A stretch of DNA of 64,000 bases from Candidatus Limnocylindrales bacterium (lineage in GTDB: Bacteria; Desulfobacterota; Binatia; UBA1149; CAITLU01): NCBI GenBank assembly GCA_035626395.1, contig DASPNR010000041.1, forward strand, positions 1-64,000. Reading direction: 5' to 3'. A program made the translations under genes and the position numbers. The first letter of the stretch is position 1. The number at the start of each line of letters is the position of its first letter. Below, one piece after another: positions 43,223-51,129 of the stretch. The notes below the pieces were generated by a model. The model made no database searches, was not told the origin of the DNA, and was given only the letters and a program-made list of their open reading frames with translations.

Positions 43223-43777
43223 GTGGCACGCATGAAGCTGCGCGAGAAGCTGCGGATCTACAGACGCGTCTTCCAGAAGGCCAGCCGCAACCGGGCGGAT
43301 CTGCGCCGTGTTCTGGCCCACCACGGCAAGGTCGCCTTCGCGGTCTACGCCTACGAGCTGGCCGTGCTGCTGAGCAGCAAGGTCGACCCGCGCCTGAAGA
43401 CGCTCGGTGCGATCAAGGCGTCGGCTCTGGTGGGCTGTCCCTTTTGAATCGATATCGGCTCTGCCGTCGGCAGGGAGATGGGCATCACCGATGAGAAGCT
43501 GGCGGCGCTGCCCCGCTACCAGGACAGCCCGCTGTTCGACGAAGTCGAGCGCGCCGTGCTCGACCTTGCCGTGGCCATGACCTCGACGCCGGCCGATGTC
43601 TCCGAGGACCTGCGCCAGCGGCTGCGCCGGCATCTGAGCGAAGCCGAGATCGTCGAGGTCGCCTCGCTGATCGCCTGGGAGAACCATCGCGCGCGCTTCA
43701 ACCGCGCGTTCGGCGTCCGGGAGATGGGCTTCAGCGATGGCGCGTTCTGCGTGCTCCCGGAGCGCACGCCGCAGTAG
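43223..43777 (+). CDS. CMD/AhpD-like selenoprotein candidate with in-frame UGA (CPFU motif)
   Basis: Reading through an in-frame TGA at 43445-43447 gives one 184-residue protein of the carboxymuconolactone decarboxylase/AhpD-like family. The sequence is continuous in one frame on both sides: SSKVDPRLKTLGAIKASALV, then GCPF-U-IDIGSAVGREMGI, then DEVERAVLDLAVAMTSTPAD and AWENHRARFNRAFGV. Relatives have CxxC at this place, so UGA stands where the second redox cysteine is expected (U75 from this GTG, U72 from the ATG at 43232). GGAGGGG lies before the GTG. AhpD-like proteins are thiol peroxidases or related redox enzymes. A stop-codon mutation is the alternative, but the downstream part is well preserved and a hairpin follows the UGA. 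Confidence 0.8.
43445..43475 (+). promoter_or_regulatory. UGA codon and putative bacterial SECIS hairpin
   Basis: Eleven bases after the UGA, CTCTGCC (43459-43465) can pair with GGCAGGG (43469-43475) through seven base pairs (one G-U) around a three-base loop GTC that starts with G. The loop lies 18 bases after the UGA, within the range usual for bacterial SECIS elements, which lie inside the coding region directly after the UGA and carry a G at the start of the apical loop. The structure was folded by eye. Confidence 0.55.
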
Positions 43778-43978
43778 GGCTCTCTCGGCCGTCTCGGTCC
43801 GCATCGCACCGCACCCACCGCGCCCGCACCGCGTAGCGACGCACAGCGGCACGGCGGTCTTGTGAGGCGCCCTGCAGGCGAATATTGTGTGGCTCCAGCA
43901 GCGCTTCGGCACCGGGGACCGGGCTCGCCGCGGCCGCAATCGTATCCGCTCGGGGTGTCCGCGCTGCCAGGAGGGGTC

Positions 43979-45277
43979 ATGGAGTGCATCGGCTCATTCC
44001 GGCGCCGCAGCCTGTGGCTGCTCACATCGAGTCTGTCCCTGGCGCTGCTCACCGCATCGGTCGTCAACGCCGCTTCCGAACCGCCGCGTCCGGGCACCGT
44101 CGTCACCCGGCACAACGTGCACGAGTACGAGGAGTTCCTGGGCCCCGGCCTTCGCTGGGCCGTCGAGCGCGGCGCCAATCTGCCGGTCGTTGCCTACAAG
44201 AAGATCGCCCACCCGCCGCCCTATCAGGAGGCCACCGAGAAGTTCTCCGACCAGGTCGTGCTGTCGCCCGACGGCCTGCGGCTCGAGAACTACGTGGCCG
44301 GCATGCCATTCCCGTCCGTCGACGAGAAGGACCCGCGCATCGCCGACAAGCTGATGTTCAACTTCTCCACGGCCATCGGCATCGACGACTCCGACATCCG
44401 CAACTTCGACTGCGACACCGGAGCGCTCGGAGAGGACGGCAATCCGCTGCGGGTGGAGCGGCACTTCCTCATCGATCACATCCGCCGCCTCTATTTCACG
44501 GGACGTCTCGTCGTCGATCCCAAGCCGGCCATGCCCAATCGCGACGCCGCGCGGTTCAAGGAAGCGCTGTACCCGCTGATCGAGCCGTTCGACCTCAAGG
44601 GTACGGGCTTCACGTTCACGCGTTATCTCGATCCGGCACGGCAGGACGACACCTGGCTGTACCTGCCGCAGCTTCGCCGCGTGCGGCGTCTGTCGTCGGC
44701 GCAGCGCTCGGATGCGCTCTTCGGACAGGACACCGATGCCGACAGCTACGAGGGCTATCAGGGCAACATCGCCTGGATGAAATGGAAGTACCTCGGCGAG
44801 AAGACCGTTCTCGGCACGATGCACGCCGAGCGCCTTCCGGTGGTATGGGGCGAGCCGTCGGGAGATTTCCTGCACGACGACAAATGGGAGCCGCGCGAGG
44901 TCTGGATCATCGAGGGTGTCTCGAAGCTGCCGCAGTACGCGTACTCCAAGCGCGTCATCTACCTGGACAAGGAGACGCAGCGGATTCCGTTCACCGACAT
45001 GTACGATGCGGGCGGGCAGCTCTGGAAGATGTGGGTGAACAACTACCGCTTCGCCAAGGAGCCGCTGCGAGGCGCGCGCTACGCCATGGACTGGGAGTAC
45101 GGCTACCGGCCGTCGATCACGATGATCGACATGCAGCTCGAGCACGGCACCTTCTGCGCCTTGCCGAGCCACCGCTTCCCCGGCGAGCAGGGCTGGTACG
45201 TGAACCTGGGCGAGAAGGAAGGGACCAACGAAGGCTTTTTCGACGTCGCGGCGATCATCGCGGCTGGGCGCGGGTAG
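43979..45277 (+). CDS. DUF1329-family exported protein
   Basis: The 432-residue protein has a Sec signal peptide (about 1-31, VVNAA) and a DUF1329 domain covering the rest. Hallmarks are YEEFLGPGLRWAVERGANL, the TGFTFTRYLDPARQDDTWLY block, LYLPQLRRVRRLSSAQRSDA and RVIYLDKETQRIPFTDMYD. DUF1329 proteins have a LolA/LolB-like half-barrel fold; several lie next to RND-type lipid or hopanoid exporters and are thought to handle lipophilic molecules in the periplasm. Here no RND exporter is adjacent. GGAGGGG precedes the ATG at 43979. It lies about 200 bases after the CMD selenoprotein candidate, on the same strand, and converges with rapA. Confidence 0.85.
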   Translation: MECIGSFRRRSLWLLTSSLSLALLTASVVNAASEPPRPGTVVTRHNVHEYEEFLGPGLRWAVERGANLPVVAYKKIAHPPPYQEATEKFSDQVVLSPDGLRLENYVAGMPFPSVDEKDPRIADKLMFNFSTAIGIDDSDIRNFDCDTGALGEDGNPLRVERHFLIDHIRRLYFTGRLVVDPKPAMPNRDAARFKEALYPLIEPFDLKGTGFTFTRYLDPARQDDTWLYLPQLRRVRRLSSAQRSDALFGQDTDADSYEGYQGNIAWMKWKYLGEKTVLGTMHAERLPVVWGEPSGDFLHDDKWEPREVWIIEGVSKLPQYAYSKRVIYLDKETQRIPFTDMYDAGGQLWKMWVNNYRFAKEPLRGARYAMDWEYGYRPSITMIDMQLEHGTFCALPSHRFPGEQGWYVNLGEKEGTNEGFFDVAAIIAAGRG

Positions 45278-45300
45278 CCGCGTCCAGCCGCGATGATCGC
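45251..45300. terminator. Strong hairpin between convergent DUF1329 and rapA genes
   Basis: GCGATCATCGCGGCTGG (45251-45267) and CCAGCCGCGATGATCGC (45284-45300) are perfect 17-base inverted repeats with a 16-base loop. The hairpin straddles the DUF1329 stop codon at 45275-45277, so the left arm codes for the last residues. No T-run follows, so if it terminates transcription it is not a classical intrinsic terminator. A separate 11-base pair, TAGCCGCGTCC (45275-45285) and GGACGCGGCTA (45352-45362), overlaps it and could form an alternative, longer-range structure. Confidence 0.5.
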
Positions 45301-45397
45301 GAAACGCCTTCGCCATGGGTGACGGCGGGCTCTCGCGCGTCTAGGGCAGCCGGACGCGGCTATCGCGCCAGGTGCGTCGCTCGCGAACGCCTGCAAG

Positions 45398-48358
45398 TCA
45401 CAGCCGCGGCGCGCCGTCGCGTACCGGGCCGCGCCACAGCAGGCGCAGGGCATCCAGGCGAATGCGCGCGGCATCGATGGCCTGGGCCAGCTCGCGGCGT
45501 TGCTGTTCCAGTGCCGCGTGCTCTTCGCGGCGCACGTGATCATTGACCGCGGCCAGCGCCGTCAGGCGCGCCAGCTCCGCCGATAGCTGCTCGTTCATCG
45601 CTTCCTGCGCGGCCTGCCGCAGCCTGGCTGCGCTCTCCTCCGCCAGCTGCTCGCAGCGCAGGTAGAGCCGGCCGATCAGTGGCGCCAACGTCGCCTTCTG
45701 CGCGCTCAGCCAGCTGGCGCGGCCGTCGGCTCGGGCGGCGGCGAGGGCAGGCGTCATCGGATCCTCCTCCGGCGCCGGCACGTTGCGATGCTGGTCGACG
45801 AGCACGCGCACGGGCGACGGCGCCAGGAAGCGGTCGACGTGCAGGCGCGGCGGTGCCGCCGCCTCCAGCACGAACACCGCCTCCAGATACAGGCGCGGCG
45901 GCGCATCCTCCTCGAGGAGGACGAAGCAGGCGTTGCCGGCCTCGGAGGCAACGAGCAGCTCCATCGCGTCTCCCAGCAGCGGATGATCCATGGTGGCGAA
46001 CTGCAGATCCTCGCGCACCAGCGCCGTGTGACGGTCGAACGTCAGCGCGGTCTCGCCGCGCTCGAGGCCGGGAAACTCCGGGCTGTGCATTGCATCCGGG
46101 TTCAGGAGGTACGCGCGCGGTGCGATCTCTTCGGAATAGATGCGGAAGTGCTCGAGGAGGCGAAGGAACCATTCCTCGAAGGCTTCATCGGCATCGATGC
46201 TGCGAATGGCGGCGAGCAGCGGCTCGGCAACGTCGCGCCGCAGCGATGCCATCTCCAGCAGCCGGTCGCGCCCCTGCTCGACACGTTCGAGAAGCGACGC
46301 CGCAGCCTCGGCGGTCTGCGCCACCAGTTCGTCGGTGTCTGCACGCAAACGCTCCGGATCCATGGCCGGAGCCGCCAGCGCCAGCGCCGAGACCCGCTCG
46401 CCGAACCGTTCGAGCAGCGGATGCGCGATCAGCGTCGGCCGCCGGAATGCGTCGACGCCCTCGTCCAGCCACCGTACCAGCACTTCCTGCCCGGACCCGG
46501 CAACGTAGGGAACATAGACCCGCACGACCCCTCGCTGACCGATGCGGTCGAGCCGTCCGATGCGCTGCTCGACCAGGTCGGGGTCGAGCGGCACGTCGAA
46601 CAGCACCAGGTGCTGCGCATGCTGGAAGTTGCGGCCTTCGCTGCCGAGCTCCGAGCACACGAGCAGGCGGGCGCCGTCGGCCTGCGCGAACCACGCGGCG
46701 TTGCGGTCGCGTTGCAGCAGCGTCAGTCCCTCGTGGAACAGGGCGGTCGCGACGCGAACGCGCGCGGCGATGGCGGCATCGATGCTCTCGGCCTTGGACG
46801 CGCTCCGGCAGATCACCACGACCTTGCGCGCTTCCGGCGACGACAGCAGCTCGAGCAGCCAGTCGATGCGCGGATCGTCGCCGAGGCCGGCGCTGCCGGC
46901 GGTTGTGCCGGCAAGGCCGATGGCGCGCTGGGCGTCGGGCACAGCGTCTGGCGCGGCCGTGCTCGCGAGGTCGCTGGCGAGCTCGGCCTGGAGCCGTGCT
47001 GTGAGCGCGTCCGGCACTGCACCGTGCGCGCTTTCGTGCCGCTCGGCGCCGCCGCGGCCCAGGGGGATGCGCAGGACTTCGCGGGCAGGAAAGCCGCCGA
47101 CGGCGGCGCGCGTGTTGCGAAACATCACCCGGCCCGGTCCATGCCGGTCGATGAGCTCCTCGAGCAGTCGCCGGCGCAGCGCAGGATCGGCGATGCGTGC
47201 CGCTACGTCGCGCTCGTCGGCGCCCAGCGTCTGCGCCAGTCGTTGCACCGCCGAGGAAGAAAGCGCGGTCCCTACGATCAGATCGGAGGCCACGGAAGCG
47301 ACCTCGCGATACCCGCTCGATTCGGCCAGCCAGCATTCGAAATCGGCGTACCGGTGTGGATCGAGGAGCCGCAGGCGCGCGAAATGTCCCTCCTCGCCGA
47401 GCTGCTCGGGCGTCGCCGTCAGCAGCAGGAGCCCTGCGGTCGCGGCGGTGATCCTCTCCACGGCGCGGTAGCCGGCGCTCGCTTGCTCGCGCGTCCATTC
47501 CAGATGGTGCGCTTCGTCGACGATCACGATGTCCCAGCCGGCGTCGGCGGCCTGCGCCACGCGCACTTCGTTCCGTTCCACCAGCGAAATGCCCGCCAGC
47601 ACGAGCTGCTCCTCGGCGAAGGGATTGGCGCCGGGCGTGCTCGTCTCGATCGCCTGGCAGCGTTCCTCGTCGAAGACGGCAAAGCGCAGCTGGAAACGGC
47701 GCCGCAGCTCGACCAGCCATTGGTGAGTCAGTGCATCCGGCACCAGGACGAGCGCCCGAGCCACGCGTCCGTTGAGAACGAGGCGGCTCAGCACGAGGCC
47801 GGCTTCGATGGTCTTGCCGAGGCCGGTTTCATCGGCGAGCAGAACGCGCGGCAGAAGGCGGCGGGTGACCTCGTCGGCGACGAAGAACTGGTGAGGCAGA
47901 AGCTCCACGCGCGGGCCGACCAGACCGCGCACGCCGCTGCGCCGGATGTCGTGCTGTCGCGCCAGCGTCTCGGCGCGCAGCTCGAACGTCCTTGCCGGAT
48001 CGACGCGTGCCGCCAGCAGGCGCTCGCGTGGCCCGGTCAGGACCATCTGCGAGGAGAGGCGGTGCTCGGGCACCTCGCCGTTTCGGCAGCGGTAGTGCAG
48101 CAGGCCCTCGCGTTCCTCGACCGCCTCGACCCTGTGGACGCCGCCGCCGTCGTCGCGGATCGTGTCGCCGGCGCCGAAGCGCACGCGTCGCAGCGGGGCC
48201 GAGCGCAGCATGTAGCGGCGGCTTTCGCCGGCCGCATCGAAGTGAAGCAGCACGCTGCGGTCATCGCAGTCGACGACGATGCCGAGCCCGAGCTCCGGCT
48301 CGGCATCGTTCATCCATCGCTGGCCGCGCACGATGCGTCTGGCGGTGTCGCCGTTCAC
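45398..48358 (-). CDS. rapA: RNA polymerase-associated SNF2-type ATPase RapA/HepA
   Basis: The 986-residue protein matches RapA in length (E. coli about 970) and in order: an N-terminal segment GQRWMNDAEPELGLGIVVD (Tudor-like), Walker A DETGLGKTIEAG (176-187; E. coli has DEVGLGKT), DEAHHLEW (281-288), LLLLTATPEQL, and a second helicase lobe with CSELGSEGRNFQHAQHLVLF and QRIGRLDRIGQ. RapA is a Swi2/Snf2-family ATPase that binds RNA polymerase and helps recycle it. The start is taken as GTG at 48358, with AAGG shortly before it, since the family start aligns there; the open frame continues far upstream, but that part is antisense to a lipoprotein gene. It is convergent with the DUF1329 gene. 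Confidence 0.9.
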   Translation of the reverse strand: MNGDTARRIVRGQRWMNDAEPELGLGIVVDCDDRSVLLHFDAAGESRRYMLRSAPLRRVRFGAGDTIRDDGGGVHRVEAVEEREGLLHYRCRNGEVPEHRLSSQMVLTGPRERLLAARVDPARTFELRAETLARQHDIRRSGVRGLVGPRVELLPHQFFVADEVTRRLLPRVLLADETGLGKTIEAGLVLSRLVLNGRVARALVLVPDALTHQWLVELRRRFQLRFAVFDEERCQAIETSTPGANPFAEEQLVLAGISLVERNEVRVAQAADAGWDIVIVDEAHHLEWTREQASAGYRAVERITAATAGLLLLTATPEQLGEEGHFARLRLLDPHRYADFECWLAESSGYREVASVASDLIVGTALSSSAVQRLAQTLGADERDVAARIADPALRRRLLEELIDRHGPGRVMFRNTRAAVGGFPAREVLRIPLGRGGAERHESAHGAVPDALTARLQAELASDLASTAAPDAVPDAQRAIGLAGTTAGSAGLGDDPRIDWLLELLSSPEARKVVVICRSASKAESIDAAIAARVRVATALFHEGLTLLQRDRNAAWFAQADGARLLVCSELGSEGRNFQHAQHLVLFDVPLDPDLVEQRIGRLDRIGQRGVVRVYVPYVAGSGQEVLVRWLDEGVDAFRRPTLIAHPLLERFGERVSALALAAPAMDPERLRADTDELVAQTAEAAASLLERVEQGRDRLLEMASLRRDVAEPLLAAIRSIDADEAFEEWFLRLLEHFRIYSEEIAPRAYLLNPDAMHSPEFPGLERGETALTFDRHTALVREDLQFATMDHPLLGDAMELLVASEAGNACFVLLEEDAPPRLYLEAVFVLEAAAPPRLHVDRFLAPSPVRVLVDQHRNVPAPEEDPMTPALAAARADGRASWLSAQKATLAPLIGRLYLRCEQLAEESAARLRQAAQEAMNEQLSAELARLTALAAVNDHVRREEHAALEQQRRELAQAIDAARIRLDALRLLWRGPVRDGAPRL

Positions 48359-48607
48359 GTTCTGCCTTGGCACGCGCCGCGCACGCCCACCGCGAATGGA
48401 CGCCGGCAACGGTCGCGCAGCGTGAGGTTTTCGACGAGGACCTTCGAGTTCGCAAGATCGCATCATCCAGACTGGCTGATGGTGCATGCCGGAGTTGACG
48501 CGGGTCGGACCGACGGGCCATATCCACCTCACATGCGGCACTTCGCTCCGACCCGCCGGTGCCGGGGATCGCGGAGCAAGCTTGGGGTGCCGTCGGAGGG
48601 GGGCGAC

Positions 48608-50011
48608 ATGCTTCGAGCGACCGCGGCGGCCACAGCTCTCGTGATGCTGGCCAGTTGCAATGGAGGTACAGGCTCGACGACCACCGTCTTCTTCGGAAGC
48701 AATGGCAACGGAGGTTGTCGCACGCTGACGGTGCGCGTGCAGGTCGGCCCCGAGCACGTGGCAGGCGCGCCCGCCGAGGCGTGCATGCTCGACGAGGCGC
48801 TGGTCGCGGCCGGATGCCGCATCCTGGCAGGCGAGCAGGACGGCGCGCTGCAAGTGACGATTCTCGGATGCATCGTCCCCGAGGCGGCCTCGCTCTTCTC
48901 CTGCGCATTTCGCGGCGTCGACCCCGCCAACGTTCAGCGCGTGACGAGCTCGCTCTGCGGCTGCGCCGATCGCTGCGATCCATTCCCGCCGATCTGCGTC
49001 GCGCTCGCCGACGACCGCAGCGCCTGCGAGCAGTGCCTCAACGGCGTCGACGACGACGGCAACGGCAGCGTCGATTGCGTCGATGAGAATTGCCGCCACG
49101 TCCTGCCGTGCGCCTCCACGACGACCACCTCCACCTCGTCCTCGACGCTGCACGGGTACACGACGACGACTTCCACTCCCACCACCAACCCGCCCTCGAC
49201 AACCACCACGCTCGTTGCCGGCAAGGAGCTGGTGGTCGACTTCGACATCGCGTCCGCCAGCGGGCTGATCGGCGCGCTGCAGATCGCCGTCGACTACTCC
49301 TCGGCCAAAGGCACCTTCGTGGGCACCGCCGGCGCGCCGCAATGCAACAGTCACGTTCCCGGCTCGCTGGTGTCGTTCAACGACGACGACGTCAACAAGA
49401 CGCTGCGCATGGGCTTCGTCAGCCTGCAGGGCGTGCAGGCGCCGGTGCGGCTGGCGACCTGCAGATTCGCGTACGGATCCGAAGCGCCGGTAAAAGAGGA
49501 TTTCGGCATCGTCGTCGAGGATGCCGCCGATCCCGACTTCAATCCGATCCAGGTCGACGTGGAGCCCGAAGTCGAGCCGGCGCCGCCGACGACGGTCGTC
49601 AGCACGACCACCTCCAGCACGAGCACGACCCTGGCCGTCCCGGATTCCGAGCTGTACACGATCTACTTCGACCTGACGCAGGCGAGTGCACCGCTGGGCG
49701 CCCTGCAGTTCGACGTGGGCTACGAGGGCTCGCCCGGCGAGTTCGTCGGCAGCTTCGGCGACGTCGATTGCCGCTCGCGCGTGGGCAACAACCGCGCCTA
49801 CAACGACCTCGAGAGCAACGACACGTTGACCATCGGCTTCGTCAGTCTCGAAGGCCTCGATGCACCGCTGACGCTGGTACGCTGCCGCTATCGGGCGCCG
49901 GCGCAGGCGCCGGTGGCCGCCGATTTCGCAGTCACGATCGCGGATGCCAGCGGCACCGACTTCGAGCCGGCCACTGCGACCGTGACCGTGCGCGTGAGCG
50001 CTGCGCCATAG
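48608..50011 (+). CDS. Lipoprotein with two cohesin-like modules and Thr-rich linkers
   Basis: The 467-residue product has a lipoprotein signal (LVMLASC, lipobox LASC, Cys17). A Cys-rich region (about 35-165) follows, with CEQCLNGVDDDGNGSVDCVD. Then there is a Thr/Ser-rich linker (about 168-200) and two similar beta-sandwich modules (about 200-315 and 345-465): ELVVDFDIASASGLIGALQI and SELYTIYFDLTQASAPLGAL. Both contain a GFVSLQG/GFVSLEG strand and a Thr/Ser-rich linker lies between. These resemble cohesin or CBM-like jelly-roll modules. Such lipoproteins could hold proteins with dockerin-like repeats, like the one at 39861, at the cell surface. GGAGGGGGG precedes the ATG. The gene is divergent from rapA. 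Confidence 0.65.
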   Translation: MLRATAAATALVMLASCNGGTGSTTTVFFGSNGNGGCRTLTVRVQVGPEHVAGAPAEACMLDEALVAAGCRILAGEQDGALQVTILGCIVPEAASLFSCAFRGVDPANVQRVTSSLCGCADRCDPFPPICVALADDRSACEQCLNGVDDDGNGSVDCVDENCRHVLPCASTTTTSTSSSTLHGYTTTTSTPTTNPPSTTTTLVAGKELVVDFDIASASGLIGALQIAVDYSSAKGTFVGTAGAPQCNSHVPGSLVSFNDDDVNKTLRMGFVSLQGVQAPVRLATCRFAYGSEAPVKEDFGIVVEDAADPDFNPIQVDVEPEVEPAPPTTVVSTTTSSTSTTLAVPDSELYTIYFDLTQASAPLGALQFDVGYEGSPGEFVGSFGDVDCRSRVGNNRAYNDLESNDTLTIGFVSLEGLDAPLTLVRCRYRAPAQAPVAADFAVTIADASGTDFEPATATVTVRVSAAP

Positions 50012-50201
50012 CGCAAGCTGCCTGTGCTTTTGCGAGGCGCGCGGCAGATGGCGTCCTGAGCGGCGGTTCAGCAACCAAACAGCGCGGTCGGCGTATTGAC
50101 GGTCATTGGGACGCCGCATAAGGTCCGCACTGGACGTCCGGGTCCGGGCGTCTCTGTCTCAGGGGGCTTGTGCACGGGGCCGCTGCGCCCGGAGGGAACC
50201 G

Positions 50202-51107
50202 ATGAAGCGCCAGACGCCGCAGGACGAACAGGACCAGATCGAGGCCCGCAGCACGCGTCGCGAGATCCTGCGCGGCGGCCTGCTCATTGCCGGCGCGGCG
50301 GCAGTCGGTCGCGTGGCCGGCGAGCCCAGGGCCGCACACGCCGCCGATGGTTCGGCTCTCCTGATCGGCCGCGTCAACAGCGGCAGCAGCATCACCACGC
50401 TGCGGGTGCCCGGGCAGGTGCCGGGTCTAGTGGTCACCCACGATACGGTTGACCCGAACTCGCCGCCCGACTTCACGTTCACTTCGGCCCTGCGCGGCGA
50501 TGGCGGCAGCAGCATCGGCGTCGAAGGCAACTCGGCCAGCAGCATCGGCGTCCTCGGACAGACCGGAACGCCGTTCCTGTCCGACCCCAACTCCCCCATC
50601 CAGATCGGCGTGTACGGCGCATCCATCGAAGCCATCGGCGTCGGCGGGCGCTCGTTGCACGGCTTTGGTGTGCTCGGCCAGACCGGCGGCGATCTGGCCA
50701 TCGACCCGAACGAAGAGATGCCCGTCTCGGGCATCATCGGCCTGGCCGGATTCTCCGGCGACCCCAACGACCCGGGCAACCTGGCCGGCGTCGTCGGCTT
50801 CGCGATGGACCCGAACATGCCCGGCATCCTGGCGCGCAACTCGAGCGTCGACGGTCTGGCTCTCGACGTTCGCGGCCGCGCGTCGTTCTCGAGCGCCGGC
50901 AAGGGAACGGTTCCTGCCGGTGCCGACCGTGTGGCCGTCGATCATCGCAGCGTCAGCGCCAGCAGCATCGTGCTGGTGACGCTGTCGAGCGATCCCATCG
51001 GCGGTCGGCGTCTCAAGCACGTCGAAGTTGCCGATGGTGGCTTCACCGTCGTTCTTTCGGGAAGAGCCAAGGTGCCCGTCAATTTCGGCTTTCTGGTCGT
51101 GAACTGA
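50202..51107 (+). CDS. Tat-exported protein with GVxG-type repeats
   Basis: The 301-residue product has a twin-arginine signal (STRREILRGGLLIAGAAAVG, R19-R20), so it is probably exported folded by the Tat system. The mature part (about 48-225) consists of short repeats such as SIGVEGNSASSIGVLGQTG, IGVYGASIEAIGVGG and GFGVLGQTGG, which suggest a beta-helical or tail-fibre-like structure. The C-terminal 75 residues (VDHRSVSASSIVLVTLSS and VVLSGRAKVPVNFGFLVVN) form a separate beta-domain. No function is known for this type. GGAGGG precedes the ATG at 50202. The glycosyltransferase gene begins 22 bases after its stop, so the two are likely co-transcribed. Confidence 0.7.
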   Translation: MKRQTPQDEQDQIEARSTRREILRGGLLIAGAAAVGRVAGEPRAAHAADGSALLIGRVNSGSSITTLRVPGQVPGLVVTHDTVDPNSPPDFTFTSALRGDGGSSIGVEGNSASSIGVLGQTGTPFLSDPNSPIQIGVYGASIEAIGVGGRSLHGFGVLGQTGGDLAIDPNEEMPVSGIIGLAGFSGDPNDPGNLAGVVGFAMDPNMPGILARNSSVDGLALDVRGRASFSSAGKGTVPAGADRVAVDHRSVSASSIVLVTLSSDPIGGRRLKHVEVADGGFTVVLSGRAKVPVNFGFLVVN

Positions 51108-51129
51108 GCGGCGCCGGCAACGAGCTCGC

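Noticed and set aside
43223..43447. Two separate genes or a pseudogene split by a stop codon at the CMD locus
   Set aside because: Both parts are in the same frame, join in a conserved family motif, and the second part lacks its own ribosome binding site; UGA exactly at a redox Cys position fits selenocysteine better. A mutation or sequencing error cannot be fully excluded.
45788..48607. Long plus-strand open frame before the cohesin-like gene
   Set aside because: It is antisense to rapA, has Arg/Gln-rich composition without family likeness, and the true gene starts at 48608 with a good ribosome binding site and lipoprotein signal.
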